A stretch of 64,000 nt of DNA. Source: an uncultured Prevotella sp. Lineage in GTDB: Bacteria > Bacteroidota > Bacteroidia > Bacteroidales > Bacteroidaceae. The DNA lies in the NCBI GenBank assembly GCA_905233165.1, contig CAJODL010000004.1, forward strand, positions 209,436 through 273,435. The letters run 5' to 3'. The position numbers were made by a program, and so were the translations under genes. Positions 1 to 8,502 of this stretch are shown here, one piece after another (the stretch's first letter is position 1; each line of letters opens with the position of its first letter). The notes beneath the pieces were generated by a model. It was not told the DNA's origin and made no database searches. It saw only the letters and a program-made list of their open reading frames with translations.

Positions 1-527
1 CAAAGGTAGAAGAACGCATCATAAAGCCTACAGTAAAGGGCCTTGCTGATGAGAATATCTGCTATAAGGGCTTTATCTTTTTTGGTCTAATAAACTGTCA
101 GGGTGAGCCAAAGGTGATAGAATACAACTGCCGAATGGGTGACCCAGAGACTGAGAGTGTCATGCTGCGTCTGAAGAGTGATATCGTAGATCTCTTCGAG
201 GGCGTTGCTGATGAGAATCTCAATACCAAGAGTATAGAGTTCGACCCACGTTCTGCTGTCTGCGTAATGATGGTGAGTGGTGGATATCCACAGGCTTATG
301 AAAAGGGCTTCCCAATCTCTGGCATCAATGATGTCGAGGGCAGCATCGTCTTCCATGCCGGTACTGCACTGAAAGATGGACAGGTAGTGACGGCTGGTGG
401 AAGGGTTATCTGCGTGGTGTCTTATGGAAAGGATAAGGCTGAGGCTCTCGAGAAATCCTTCAAGGAGGCTCAGAAGATACAGTATCATGGCAAGTACTTC
501 CGCAGAGACATCGGCAAAGACCTGTAA
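1..527 (+). CDS. purD: Phosphoribosylamine--glycine ligase, C-terminal part (5' end outside window)
   Basis: GAR synthetase joins glycine to phosphoribosylamine in purine synthesis, in the cytoplasm. The reading frame is open from base 3, so the gene begins upstream of the window; about 174 codons are visible. The ATP-grasp metal and substrate region is clear ([14 protein letters not shown], where the Glu, Asn and Asp of the family lie), followed by the C-terminal domain with VSGGYP and [10 protein letters not shown]. The end of the protein is intact. A membrane-protein gene starts 2 bases after the stop, so this is probably the head of an operon running to the hairpin at 3652. Confidence 0.93.
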   Translation, partial: KVEERIIKPTVKGLADENICYKGFIFFGLINCQGEPKVIEYNCRMGDPETESVMLRLKSDIVDLFEGVADENLNTKSIEFDPRSAVCVMMVSGGYPQAYEKGFPISGINDVEGSIVFHAGTALKDGQVVTAGGRVICVVSYGKDKAEALEKSFKEAQKIQYHGKYFRRDIGKDL

Positions 528-529
528 AC

Positions 530-808
530 ATGCTCGCAGCAATAGTAATCATAATATGTTTCATACTCTGTTATAGCATGGCTCGCACCATGTTCAGGGA
601 TCATTATGGACTGAAGAAAGCATATTGCTGCGGATTTCCCATTGGATGTGCCACGATAGCCAACTGGTGGGCATTATTTGCCTTGCCATTGCTGATATGG
701 TATCTGTATAGCCCCATGAAGATAAATAATGGCAGGATATTCTATTCTGCTACACTTGGAGCCTTAACGCCCTTGTGGATAATGCTCCCTTATTGGTTGT
801 TCCTATGA
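530..808 (+). CDS. Small membrane protein of unknown function
   Basis: A 92-residue protein that I do not recognise. It has a hydrophobic N-terminal segment (residues 1-20), a central stretch with two Cys and Gly-Ala residues followed by a second membrane segment around residues 43-60, and a hydrophobic C-terminus ending WIMLPYWLFL, so two or three membrane passes are likely. The start is 2 bases after the purD stop, and its TGA (806-808) overlaps an ATG at 805 that suits the next gene, which argues for translational coupling. The gene has no feature that suggests a function. Confidence 0.6.
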   Translation: MLAAIVIIICFILCYSMARTMFRDHYGLKKAYCCGFPIGCATIANWWALFALPLLIWYLYSPMKINNGRIFYSATLGALTPLWIMLPYWLFL

Positions 809-1272
809 TAGATCAGTTAATTACTCTCGGCCCTTATGGAATGCTGATAGCAGCATTTCTTGCAGGCAGCTTTATGCCTTTCTCGTCAGAGGCTGTAATG
901 CTGGCCCTGATGGCATTGGGGGTAAATCCTTGGGAGCTGATAATATGGGGTACCATCGGCAACGTCCTCGGCTCAGGCTTCAACTATTGTGTGGGTATGA
1001 TGGGAAAGGATGAGTGGTTTGAGAAATATCTGCATGTGAAACCCAAGGATATGGATAGGGCCCGACGCTTCATGAAGGGTAGGGGCGCATACATGGGATT
1101 CTTTGCCTTTGTTCCTTTGCTGGGGTCTGCAATAACAATACTGTTAGGACTGATGAGGGCTAATCCTGTCATAACCTTTGTCTCAATAACAGTCGGAAAA
1201 GTAGTGAGATATATTGTTCTTATCTATGGGGCATACTTCGTCAGTTGGCTGACAAAAATAGTAATGGCATAA
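805..1272 (+). CDS. DedA/VTT-type (YqaA-like) inner membrane protein
   Basis: A short DedA-superfamily (SNARE-associated/VTT) membrane protein. Features are the start LGPYGMLIAAFLAGSFMPFS, a Glu in SSEAVM, a Gly-rich GNVLGSGFNYCVG, and the conserved F-P-x-x-G-like FVPLLGSAITILLG before the last membrane helices. Family members act in membrane lipid handling, probably phospholipid flipping. An open frame extends back to a GTG at 775, but the ATG at 805 overlaps the upstream stop (ATGA) and gives a normal N-terminus, so I prefer it (155 aa). It is followed 4 bases later by the helicase gene. Confidence 0.75.
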   Translation: MIDQLITLGPYGMLIAAFLAGSFMPFSSEAVMLALMALGVNPWELIIWGTIGNVLGSGFNYCVGMMGKDEWFEKYLHVKPKDMDRARRFMKGRGAYMGFFAFVPLLGSAITILLGLMRANPVITFVSITVGKVVRYIVLIYGAYFVSWLTKIVMA

Positions 1273-1276
1273 ATAT

Positions 1277-2662
1277 ATGGAAGATATACAAAAGAAATAT
1301 TTTGAGGAAACCCTTCTTAATGACAATATCCTCGATGCCTTGTATGACATGCGTTTCGATGCATGTACCCCTATACAGGCAGCCTGCATAGACCCTATCA
1401 TCGAGGGTATGGACATCATGGGTGTTGCCCAGACAGGTACTGGCAAGACGGCTGCATATCTTCTTCCTGTTCTCTCTCGTCTCGACGATGGTGGATATCC
1501 TGAAGATGCGGTCAACTGCCTTATCATGGCTCCTACGAGGGAATTGGCGCAGCAGATAGACCAGGCCATGCAGGGTTTTGGCTATTATCTTGATGGCATC
1601 AGCAGTGTGGCTGTCTATGGTGGAAATGATGGCAACAGATATAATAATGAGATGACGGCCTTGAAGAAAGGTGCGTCTGTGGTGATAGCAACACCTGGAC
1701 GTCTCATCTCGCACATGCAGATGGATAACATCGACCTCTCAAAGCTGTCGTTCTTCATCCTCGATGAGGCTGACCGTATGCTTGATATGGGATTCTCGGA
1801 TGATATCCTCACCATTGCCAAGCAGATACCAAAGAGCTGTCAGACCATCATGTTCTCGGCTACGATGCCTAAAAAGATAGAGGACCTGGCAAAGACCCTG
1901 CTGAAAAATCCTATGAATGTGAAGATAGCTGTCTCAAAGCCGGCAGAGAAGATTCAGCAGTCGGCTTATGTGTGCTATCAAAAGCAGAAGGATGGCATTC
2001 TGAGTGAAATTTTCAAGACACAGCAGAAGCGTGTCATAATCTTCTCGGGCAAGAAACAGCGTGTGAAGGAGATATACAGAAACCTCGTCAAGAAGAATGT
2101 CAGCTGTGGTGCCATGCATTCCGACCTCTCACAGGCTGAAAGGGATGAAATGATGTTCCGCTTTAAGTCGGGCAGCATAGATGTCCTTGTGGCAACAGAC
2201 ATTGTGGCCAGGGGCATTGATATTGATGATATCCAGATGGTCATTAACTATGATGTGCCACGAGATGTCGAGGATTATGTGCATCGCATAGGACGAACAG
2301 CCAGGGCAGAGCGTGATGGCATAGCCATTACTCTTGTCTCTGACGATGAGATATATCTCTTTAAGCGCATAGAGAAATTCTTAGGACGTGAAATAGAGAA
2401 GAATGCCTTGCCTGCAGAACTGGGAGAGGCTCCTGACTATAAGGCTGACAAGGCACATTCTACTACTGCAAACAGAAATAAAAAACGGCATGGTGGCCCA
2501 AAGCGTCATGGTGCCAATGATAAAAAGAACAATGTTCAATGTAATACTAACCCAAAACAAAAGAAAAATGAGCGAAATGAAAAACAAGTGCGGCCTGGAC
2601 GCAAAGAATTTTCAGGCAACCGTAAACGGAAAGGAAACACAACTGTACATCCTGACAAATAG
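1277..2662 (+). CDS. DEAD-box ATP-dependent RNA helicase (RhlE-like)
   Basis: All helicase motifs are present in order: a Q-motif region (TPIQAA), motif I AQTGTGKTAA, Ia PTRELAQQ, Ib TPGRL, motif II DEAD, motif III SATM, motif V ATDIVARGIDI and motif VI HRIGRTAR. After about residue 375 comes a basic, low-complexity tail rich in Lys, Arg and Asn, usual for RhlE-type helicases that work on ribosomes or RNA decay. The last 31 codons overlap the start of the next gene (aldose epimerase) in a different frame, so the tail sequence is shared coding DNA. It lies in an operon with purD and the DedA-like gene. Confidence 0.93.
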   Translation: MEDIQKKYFEETLLNDNILDALYDMRFDACTPIQAACIDPIIEGMDIMGVAQTGTGKTAAYLLPVLSRLDDGGYPEDAVNCLIMAPTRELAQQIDQAMQGFGYYLDGISSVAVYGGNDGNRYNNEMTALKKGASVVIATPGRLISHMQMDNIDLSKLSFFILDEADRMLDMGFSDDILTIAKQIPKSCQTIMFSATMPKKIEDLAKTLLKNPMNVKIAVSKPAEKIQQSAYVCYQKQKDGILSEIFKTQQKRVIIFSGKKQRVKEIYRNLVKKNVSCGAMHSDLSQAERDEMMFRFKSGSIDVLVATDIVARGIDIDDIQMVINYDVPRDVEDYVHRIGRTARAERDGIAITLVSDDEIYLFKRIEKFLGREIEKNALPAELGEAPDYKADKAHSTTANRNKKRHGGPKRHGANDKKNNVQCNTNPKQKKNERNEKQVRPGRKEFSGNRKRKGNTTVHPDK

Positions 2663-3647
2663 TCAGGGGCATGAGGTTGCTGTAACAAACTATGGCGGTG
2701 CTATTGTGGCTCTTATGGTGCCCGACCGCAATGGAAACCTTGCAAATGTCATACAGGGCTATGACAACATAAAGGATTTCCAGAATGCACCAGAACCTTT
2801 CCTCTCAACCCTTATCGGACGCTTCGGCAACCGTATCTGCAAGGGTAAGTTCACTCTTAATGGCAAAGAATATCAGCTGGCTATCAATAATGGTCCAAAT
2901 GCCCTTCATGGTGGACCTACTGGCTATCATGCCCAGGTGTGGGATGCTGTCCAGATGAATGACAACACTCTTGCCCTGAATATCGTAGAGCCTTATGGTC
3001 ATGAGGGATTTACCGGTGAGGTGCATGTGAATGTGGAATATACATGGACTGATGATGATGAGCTGAAGATTGACTATCTTGCTACTACAAACAAGAAGAC
3101 CATCATCAACCTCACACATCATGCTTTCTTTGCTTTGGCAGGCATAGCAAATCCTACTCCTACCATCGACGACCTGCTTTGTGAGGTGAATGCTGACCAC
3201 TATCTGCCTATCGATCCTACGTCTATTCCTACAGGCGAAATACTGAAGGTTGAGGGCACACCATTCGATTTCCGCACCCAAAAGCCTGTTGGTCAGGATA
3301 TCAATGCCGACAATGAGCAGATAAAGAATGGTGCTGGCTATGACCATTGCTGGGTTCTTAACAAGAAGGAAGTTGGTGAGTTGTCATTCGCAGCCCGCAT
3401 AGAGGAACCTGCTTCCGGACGTACCATGGAATGTTGGACAACAGAGCCAGGTGTACAGATTTACAGTGACAACTGGGCTAATGGCTATAAGATACAGAAC
3501 GGTTGCACAGCGCCACGTCGCTCAGCCATCTGTTTCGAGGCACAACACTTCCCAGATTCTCCAAACCGTGCATACTTCCCACCTGTAGTCCTCAGACCAG
3601 GAGAGCAGTATCGCCAGACAACAATTTATAAGTTCGGAGTGAAGTAA
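2568..3647 (+). CDS. galM: Aldose 1-epimerase (galactose mutarotase)
   Basis: Interconverts the alpha and beta anomers of hexoses. Visible family signatures are VTNYGGAIVALMVPDRNG, a GRFGNRI core, an active-site His region NALHGGP, TNLTHHAFF-like NLTHHAFFALAG, and the catalytic Glu near the C-terminus (CFEAQHFPDSPN). The frame is open back to 2403, but the family N-terminus (KCGLDAKNFQATVNG) begins just after ATGs at 2568 and 2577; I use 2568 (360 aa). This start lies inside the helicase gene, giving an overlap of about 95 bases. No signal peptide is seen, so it is cytoplasmic. A hairpin terminator follows 5 bases after the stop. Confidence 0.9.
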   Translation: MSEMKNKCGLDAKNFQATVNGKETQLYILTNSQGHEVAVTNYGGAIVALMVPDRNGNLANVIQGYDNIKDFQNAPEPFLSTLIGRFGNRICKGKFTLNGKEYQLAINNGPNALHGGPTGYHAQVWDAVQMNDNTLALNIVEPYGHEGFTGEVHVNVEYTWTDDDELKIDYLATTNKKTIINLTHHAFFALAGIANPTPTIDDLLCEVNADHYLPIDPTSIPTGEILKVEGTPFDFRTQKPVGQDINADNEQIKNGAGYDHCWVLNKKEVGELSFAARIEEPASGRTMECWTTEPGVQIYSDNWANGYKIQNGCTAPRRSAICFEAQHFPDSPNRAYFPPVVLRPGEQYRQTTIYKFGVK

Positions 3648-3651
3648 AAGA

Positions 3652-3702
3652 AATAAAGGAGCATCTTTTTGGGGATGCTCCTTTATTAGTTAGTTTTTTT
3701 TT
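3652..3702 (+). terminator. Rho-independent terminator after galM
   Basis: A perfect 14-bp stem (3652-3665 with 3674-3687, core AAAGGAGCATC), an 8-base loop, and a run of T at 3693-3702. It ends the purD to galM transcript. The opposite side is also T-rich enough that it may serve the facing minus-strand gene at 3729. Confidence 0.88.
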
Positions 3703-3728
3703 GAGTTAGTAAGTTTGTTTTTATCGTT

Positions 3729-3953
3729 TTAATACTCTTCCTCGTCAAAAAGGAAATCTTCCTTTGTCGGATAGTCAGGCCAGATGTCTTCGATAGATTC
3801 ATAAACCAAGTCTTCCTCATCATCAAGTTCCTGAAGGTTTTCTATTACCTCCATAGAAATGCCACTGCGAATGGCGTAATCAAGCAACTCTTCCTTTGTC
3901 GCTGGAAATGGTGCATCCTCTAAGCGAGATGCAAGCTCTAGTGTCCAATACAT
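3729..3953 (-). CDS. DUF2795-type small acidic protein
   Basis: A 74-residue, strongly acidic cytoplasmic protein beginning MYWTLELASRLEDAPFPATK and ending FLFDEEEY. This layout (aromatic start, PATK-EELLDYA, NLQELDDEED, WPDYPTKEDF) is that of a small conserved Bacteroidetes protein carrying a DUF2795 domain. Its function is unknown. It lies downstream of the 119-residue gene on the same strand, separated by an array of 7-base repeats. Confidence 0.75.
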   Translation of the reverse strand: MYWTLELASRLEDAPFPATKEELLDYAIRSGISMEVIENLQELDDEEDLVYESIEDIWPDYPTKEDFLFDEEEY

Positions 3954-3990
3954 AATGTAATTTAGTTTTTATTTTATTATTGTTTTATTT

Positions 3991-4043
3991 CTTAATTCTT
4001 AATTCTTAATTCTTACCTCTCACCTCTCACCTCTCACCTCACA
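3991..4043. repeat. Heptamer array (CTTAATT then CTCACCT units)
   Basis: Three CTTAATT units, one CTTACCT, three CTCACCT units and a degenerate end, all with a 7-base period. The TGA stop of the 119-residue minus-strand gene (4039-4041) lies in the last CTCACCT unit (GGTGAGA on the coding strand). Confidence 0.85.
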
Positions 4044-4398
4044 CTCTTAAAAGAAAGTAGTGTTCCGGCTCCCTGTCTAAGGCTCTGATGGCGATGCCCA
4101 TATCAACCATGTCATAGGTGATGTAGCGCCCGTCGATGTATTTCTGCCATTCGTCACTGTCCTCCAGTCTGCCTTCTACTATGGCATATTCCTTGTCTTT
4201 CAGTGCATTGGCAACCCTGTATCTCAACTCCAGCTTCCTTATGTCCCGATCGCTATCGTTTGGGTGCTGGCTGCGGATGTCTTCATAGGCATAGTAGGGA
4301 TAGTCTTCCTTTATTACGTCTGTGAGAAAAGCGTAGTCCGTCTTCGACTCAATGCCGAAACCCTTACTCTGCCACCATCTCTTCAACCAATCCCTCAT
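4039..4398 (-). CDS. Conserved hypothetical protein; N-terminus resembles a Bacteroidetes methyltransferase leader
   Basis: A 119-residue protein without signal peptide or membrane segment. The start (WLKRWWQSKGFGIESKTDYA, then a YYAYEDI block) resembles the N-terminal helical leader of a class I SAM methyltransferase family common in Bacteroidetes (GHGVHSP...YYAYEEIE). No glycine-rich SAM site follows; the rest (DKEYAIVEGRLEDSDEWQKY) looks different. It may be a truncated derivative or a free-standing protein. It is 41 bases downstream of the PgpH-like gene. The stop codon falls within a 7-base repeat array. Confidence 0.55.
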   Translation of the reverse strand: MRDWLKRWWQSKGFGIESKTDYAFLTDVIKEDYPYYAYEDIRSQHPNDSDRDIRKLELRYRVANALKDKEYAIVEGRLEDSDEWQKYIDGRYITYDMVDMGIAIRALDREPEHYFLLRV

Positions 4399-4410
4399 AA
4401 AAGAACTTTT

Positions 4411-4452
4411 CCTAATTCCTAATTCTTAATTCTTAACTCTTAACTCTTAACT
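4411..4452. repeat. Heptamer array at the pgpH stop codon
   Basis: Six units with a 7-base period: CCTAATT twice, CTTAATT, then CTTAACT three times. On the minus strand the units read AGTTAAG, and the TAA stop of the HD hydrolase gene (4440-4442) is one of these TTAAs. Confidence 0.85.
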
Positions 4453-6521
4453 TCCCCCTTCTCCTCCGGATATGCTATACGGGTGTGGAAGACGATTTTC
4501 AGTTTGTCTATCAGCACTTCCTTGGCCGTCTTTATATCTTTAAAGGTAATAGGACAGTCCTCAAAGAACCCTTCCTTCACCTGATTGTCTATGATGTTGT
4601 TCACCAGCTTGGTGATACTCTCTTCTGTATATTCCTTCAAAGAACGTGATGATGCCTCTACTGCATCTGTCATCATCAGTATGGCCTGTTCCTTGGTAAA
4701 TGGGTTCGGACCTTTATATCTGAATGGTGTCTCGTCTATCTCTTCGTCCTGATGCTCATTCTTGTATGTGGTATAGAAATAGCGTGCCAGTCCATTGCCA
4801 TGATGGGTTCTGATGAAGTCTTGCAGAATGCTTGGTATACCTGCTGCCGATGTGAGTCGTATGCCTTCCTCCACATGTCCTGTTATGATACGGGCACTCT
4901 CCTGTGGCGTCAGACGGGTGTGAGGATTGATGCCGTTCTGGTTTTCTGTGAAGAAGACAGGATTGGCCAGCTTTCCGACGTCATGATACAGGGCTCCTGT
5001 TCTTACCAGCAGGAATTTTGCTCCCACCTCCTGTGCTATGGCAGAGGCGAGGTTGCTCACCATAATGCTATGCTGATATGTGCCAGGGGCTTCTTCTGAC
5101 AGACGACGCAGCAGTTCCTTGTTGATGTCCGACAGCTCCATCAGCGTCACTGGCGATACAAAGCCGAATGTCTTCTCTACCAGGAACATCAGTGGGAATG
5201 TAAGCATCAACATCATACCGCTGATGATAAACAACAGGTATCCATGCTTCAATATCTCAAAGCTCAGAGCATCGTTGTCCATGTATTTCAGCAGGGTGTA
5301 TGTCACTAAATAGAGCAGTGTAATGCAGGCACTGGTAGCAATAATCTGCGAACGCTTCGTAACCTCTCTCAGGGCGCAGATGGCGATGTAGCCGGCTGTT
5401 ATCTGTAATACGATATATTCAAATCTCTCTGAAACAATAACACTACACAGCAGCACCAGTGTGGTGTGTGCCATGAAGGCGGAACGGCTGTCGAGGAATA
5501 CTCTCACAAACATTGGCACCATGCAGACGGGTAGGAGATACACATTCCTTGGGTCCCAACGCACCAGCAGCGAATTGATGATAGGGAACAGCGTAAGCAG
5601 CGTAAAGAGCATCACCATGCAGTTGGGCCTTACCAGGTATTCCTCACGGAAATACTGCAGGTAGCACATGAAGAGCAACATTATCAGCAGGATATACAGC
5701 CACTGCATACCGTTGTGCATGAAGATTTCTCCGATTGTGCGCTCGCTGTTGTTGCTGATAAAGTCGTTATAGCTGTCTATCATGCGGGCCTTCTCTTCTG
5801 TAACAATTTCACCACGATTGATAATTTCCTGACCTTGCTTCATGACACCACTGTTGGTGGATATCAGCGATGTCAGCTCGTTATAGGCTTGCTTGCTGCG
5901 CTTATAGTCGTAGGTGATGTTTGCTACTAAGAACTCATTGAGGTTGAGTTCCTGAAGGGTTGTCTTGATGTTTAGCAGCAATGGGTCGTCCATCAGCATT
6001 TCATAGGCTTTCTTGGTACTCATCACCATGGCTACCTCGGCCTTCACGGCTTCGTTGTCCTTTACCAGCATGATATCAGTGATACTGTCGCTCTCAACGA
6101 TTTTCTGATATTCCATCTGGTTCATGATGCCCTGATCGTACATGTCTCTCATGATGTTGGCAACTACCTGCATGCTGTATGCCGATACACCAGGGGCACC
6201 GTCTGAATATTTCTGCAAGAACAGTGATATCTGCTTCTCACCAACCGCCTTGTTTATATTATAATAAGGAAAATAGTCCTGACGCAACAGCTCGGCCCTT
6301 TCCTGTTCTACTACAGCGGGGTCTTTCTGTATGTATATCTCACCTGGAGAGATAACCTGCTGACTGGTCCATGGCTCACCAACGGTGTATGTCAGAAGGG
6401 GCTTGTCGGTGTTTGGCATCGCCAATACTATCAGCGTCACAGAGACGATAATATATGCTATTCCCTGAAGGAAGCGATTGAGCTTCGGAAGTGAGTTAAT
6501 ATGTATGTTTTCTGTTCCCAT
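4440..6521 (-). CDS. pgpH: 7TM-HD phosphohydrolase, PgpH family (likely c-di-AMP phosphodiesterase)
   Basis: A 693-residue membrane protein. It has an N-terminal membrane anchor (residues 19-40), a large extracytoplasmic 7TMR-HDED region (about 45-265), a block of about seven membrane helices (about 270-455), and a cytoplasmic HD domain with the metal site GALYHDVGKLANP, a later HVEEGIRL, and THHGNG. In other bacteria this architecture hydrolyses cyclic di-AMP; that activity here is inferred. The start ATG at 6519-6521 lies 27 bases from a good promoter on the minus strand. The gene ends EVKS with its stop inside a heptamer array. Confidence 0.88.
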   Translation of the reverse strand: MGTENIHINSLPKLNRFLQGIAYIIVSVTLIVLAMPNTDKPLLTYTVGEPWTSQQVISPGEIYIQKDPAVVEQERAELLRQDYFPYYNINKAVGEKQISLFLQKYSDGAPGVSAYSMQVVANIMRDMYDQGIMNQMEYQKIVESDSITDIMLVKDNEAVKAEVAMVMSTKKAYEMLMDDPLLLNIKTTLQELNLNEFLVANITYDYKRSKQAYNELTSLISTNSGVMKQGQEIINRGEIVTEEKARMIDSYNDFISNNSERTIGEIFMHNGMQWLYILLIMLLFMCYLQYFREEYLVRPNCMVMLFTLLTLFPIINSLLVRWDPRNVYLLPVCMVPMFVRVFLDSRSAFMAHTTLVLLCSVIVSERFEYIVLQITAGYIAICALREVTKRSQIIATSACITLLYLVTYTLLKYMDNDALSFEILKHGYLLFIISGMMLMLTFPLMFLVEKTFGFVSPVTLMELSDINKELLRRLSEEAPGTYQHSIMVSNLASAIAQEVGAKFLLVRTGALYHDVGKLANPVFFTENQNGINPHTRLTPQESARIITGHVEEGIRLTSAAGIPSILQDFIRTHHGNGLARYFYTTYKNEHQDEEIDETPFRYKGPNPFTKEQAILMMTDAVEASSRSLKEYTEESITKLVNNIIDNQVKEGFFEDCPITFKDIKTAKEVLIDKLKIVFHTRIAYPEEKGEVKS

Positions 6522-6548
6522 TGCTTAGGCGCTCTGTAAAAAACGCTG

Positions 6549-6578
6549 CAAAAGTACAAAAAAAAATCACAAAACAAA
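6549..6578 (-). promoter_or_regulatory. Bacteroidetes-type promoter for pgpH
   Basis: On the minus strand, TTTG (6575-6578) is followed after 18 bases by TACTTTTG (6549-6556), matching the TTTG / TAnnTTTG consensus. Transcription would start about 15-20 bases before the pgpH ATG. Confidence 0.65.
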
Positions 6579-6639
6579 GTTTTTTCCTAAAAAAATGTAT
6601 TTTGCACCTACTATATACCACAATATAGACTTTTTTTGT

Positions 6640-6647
6640 TACCTTTG
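6640..6647 (+). promoter_or_regulatory. -7 box of probable gltX promoter
   Basis: TACCTTTG matches TAnnTTTG exactly. No clean TTTG lies at the expected distance upstream, so the -33 element is weak. It would give a leader of about 225 bases before the gltX ATG. Confidence 0.5.
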
Positions 6648-6879
6648 CAACCTGTTTTATAGATTACTAAAGTTCCGGAAGTAAAAATGGAAGTAAAAAT
6701 GGAATTTAATTCGCTTCGCTCATGGAAGTTAAATGCTCCGCATAGGACAATAGTTTTTGAGCTGAAGATTGTAATGTCCACGAACGTAGTGAGTTAACTT
6801 CCTGCGAGTTTACTCGCATAACTCCCTACTATAACTCCCTTTGATAACTCCCGAAAGTTTAATTTTTAAGAGAATAATA

Positions 6880-8400
6880 ATGAAAACTCGTGTACGATTT
6901 GCTCCATCACCTACAGGAGCCCTCCACATCGGAGGTGTGAGAACAGCACTCTATAACTATCTTTTCGCAAAACAACATGGCGGAGAACTCATCTTCCGAA
7001 TAGAAGATACCGACTCTAACCGCTTTGTCCCTGGTGCAGAGGAATATATCCTCGAAGCCTTCCGCTGGCTGGGCATTACCTTCGATGAGGGCGTGTCATT
7101 CGGTGGTAACTATGGACCATACAGACAGTCCGAGAGAAGGGATATCTACAAGAAATATGTTAAGCAGCTGCTCGACAATGGCAAGGCTTATATGGCTTTC
7201 GATACCCCGGAGGAACTGGAGCAGGCTCGTAATGCCACACCAAACTTCCAGTATGATGCCAAGACTCGTATGTCTATGCGAAACACACTCTCTCTGCCAC
7301 AGGAAGAGGTGCAGAAGCTTCTTGCTGAGGGAAAGCAGTATGTGGTACGCTTCCTCATCAATCCTGGAGAGGAAATCGTAGTCAACGACCTCATTCGCGG
7401 CGTGGTACGCATCAAGTCTGACATCCTCGACGACAAGGTGCTCTATAAGTCGGCTGACGAACTGCCTACATATCATCTGGCAAACATCGTGGACGACCAT
7501 CTCATGGAGGTGACTCATGTCATCAGGGGTGAGGAATGGTTGCCGTCTGCACCTCTGCATGTGCTGCTCTATAGGGCCTTCGGATGGCAGGATACTATGC
7601 CGCAGTTTGCTCACCTGCCACTGCTCCTCAAACCAGAAGGACAGGGAAAACTCTCTAAGCGTGATGGTGACAGACTGGGATTCCCTGTGTTCCCTCTCGA
7701 ATGGCATGACCCAAAGACTGGTGAGGTGTCATCAGGATTCCGTGAGTCGGGTTATTTCCCAGAGGCAGTGGTGAACTTCCTCGCCTTGTTGGGATGGAAC
7801 CCTGGCACAGAACAGGAGATATTCTCTATGGATGAACTCATAAAGGCGTTCGACATTTCAAGATGCTCTAAAGCTGGTGCCAAGTTCGACTATAAGAAGG
7901 GTATATGGTTCAATCATGAGTATATCCTCAAGAAAACACCTGCCGAGATTGCAAAAATCTTTGCACCGATAGTGGCCAACAATGGTGCTGACGCTTCTAT
8001 GGAGCGCGTAGAGGCCGTCTGCCGCCTCATGAAAGATCGTGTCAACTTCATTCATGAGATGTGGGACCTCTGTTCTTTCTTCTTCTTCGAGCCAAGTTCT
8101 TATGATGAGAAGACGGTCCGCAAGAGATGGAAGGAGAATTCTCCAGAGGTGATGGCAGAGTTGTGTGACGTTCTCAGCGGCATCGACGACTTCTCTGTCG
8201 AAGGACAGGAGAAGGTTGTCATGGCATGGATAGAAAGCAAGGGCTATAAGCTCGGCGACGTCATGAACGCCTTCAGACTATGCCTCGTCGGAGAAGGCAA
8301 AGGCCCAGGCATGTTCGACATCTCAGCCTTCCTCGGCAAAGACGAAACCATCCACCGCATCAAAAAAGCCATCGACGCAATTAAACCGGTTAACGGTTAA
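6880..8400 (+). CDS. gltX: Glutamate--tRNA ligase
   Basis: Class I aminoacyl-tRNA synthetase charging tRNA-Glu. The N-terminus reads [19 protein letters not shown], with the HIGH-type motif at residues 16-19, and the KMSKS-type loop KLSKR is at about 257-261. Length is 506 aa, normal for a Bacteroidetes GluRS. The open frame reaches back to a TTG at 6841, but the ATG at 6880 gives the family start. The gene ends KPVNG, and its TAA (8398-8400) lies in the second unit of a GGTTAAC array, so the last codons come from the repeat. Confidence 0.96.
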   Translation: MKTRVRFAPSPTGALHIGGVRTALYNYLFAKQHGGELIFRIEDTDSNRFVPGAEEYILEAFRWLGITFDEGVSFGGNYGPYRQSERRDIYKKYVKQLLDNGKAYMAFDTPEELEQARNATPNFQYDAKTRMSMRNTLSLPQEEVQKLLAEGKQYVVRFLINPGEEIVVNDLIRGVVRIKSDILDDKVLYKSADELPTYHLANIVDDHLMEVTHVIRGEEWLPSAPLHVLLYRAFGWQDTMPQFAHLPLLLKPEGQGKLSKRDGDRLGFPVFPLEWHDPKTGEVSSGFRESGYFPEAVVNFLALLGWNPGTEQEIFSMDELIKAFDISRCSKAGAKFDYKKGIWFNHEYILKKTPAEIAKIFAPIVANNGADASMERVEAVCRLMKDRVNFIHEMWDLCSFFFFEPSSYDEKTVRKRWKENSPEVMAELCDVLSGIDDFSVEGQEKVVMAWIESKGYKLGDVMNAFRLCLVGEGKGPGMFDISAFLGKDETIHRIKKAIDAIKPVNG

Positions 8401-8468
8401 CGGTTATCGGTTATTGGTTATAGATTATTGGTTATTGGTTATAGACCATCATCCTTCATCCTTCATCC
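8388..8468. repeat. Heptamer array spanning the gltX stop codon
   Basis: Eight units of 7 bases from 8388 to 8443: GGTTAAC twice, GGTTATC, GGTTATT, GGTTATA, GATTATT, GGTTATT, GGTTATA; then a second array of TTCATCC-type units at 8448-8468. The gltX stop codon is in unit two. The array is degenerate toward its distal end. Confidence 0.88.
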
Positions 8469-8502
8469 AACTCTCAACTGCCTCTAAACTTTAAACTTTA
8501 CA

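Larger units (their letters stand above)
6522..6879. other. Divergent promoter region and structured gltX leader
   Basis: 358 bases between the divergent pgpH and gltX genes. It holds a minus-strand promoter (6549-6578), a plus-strand -7 box (6640-6647) and about 225 bases of gltX leader. The leader has a duplicated 12-mer GGAAGTAAAAAT (6677-6700), a perfect 6-bp hairpin TGCGAG-TTTA-CTCGCA (6803-6818) and three ATAACTCCC motifs spaced 13 bases apart (6818-6852). No open reading frame of note was seen. Confidence 0.6.

Noticed and set aside
6650..6879. Possible T-box riboswitch before gltX
   Set aside because: No T-box core sequence or specifier loop could be seen, and T-boxes are not known as typical for this phylum.
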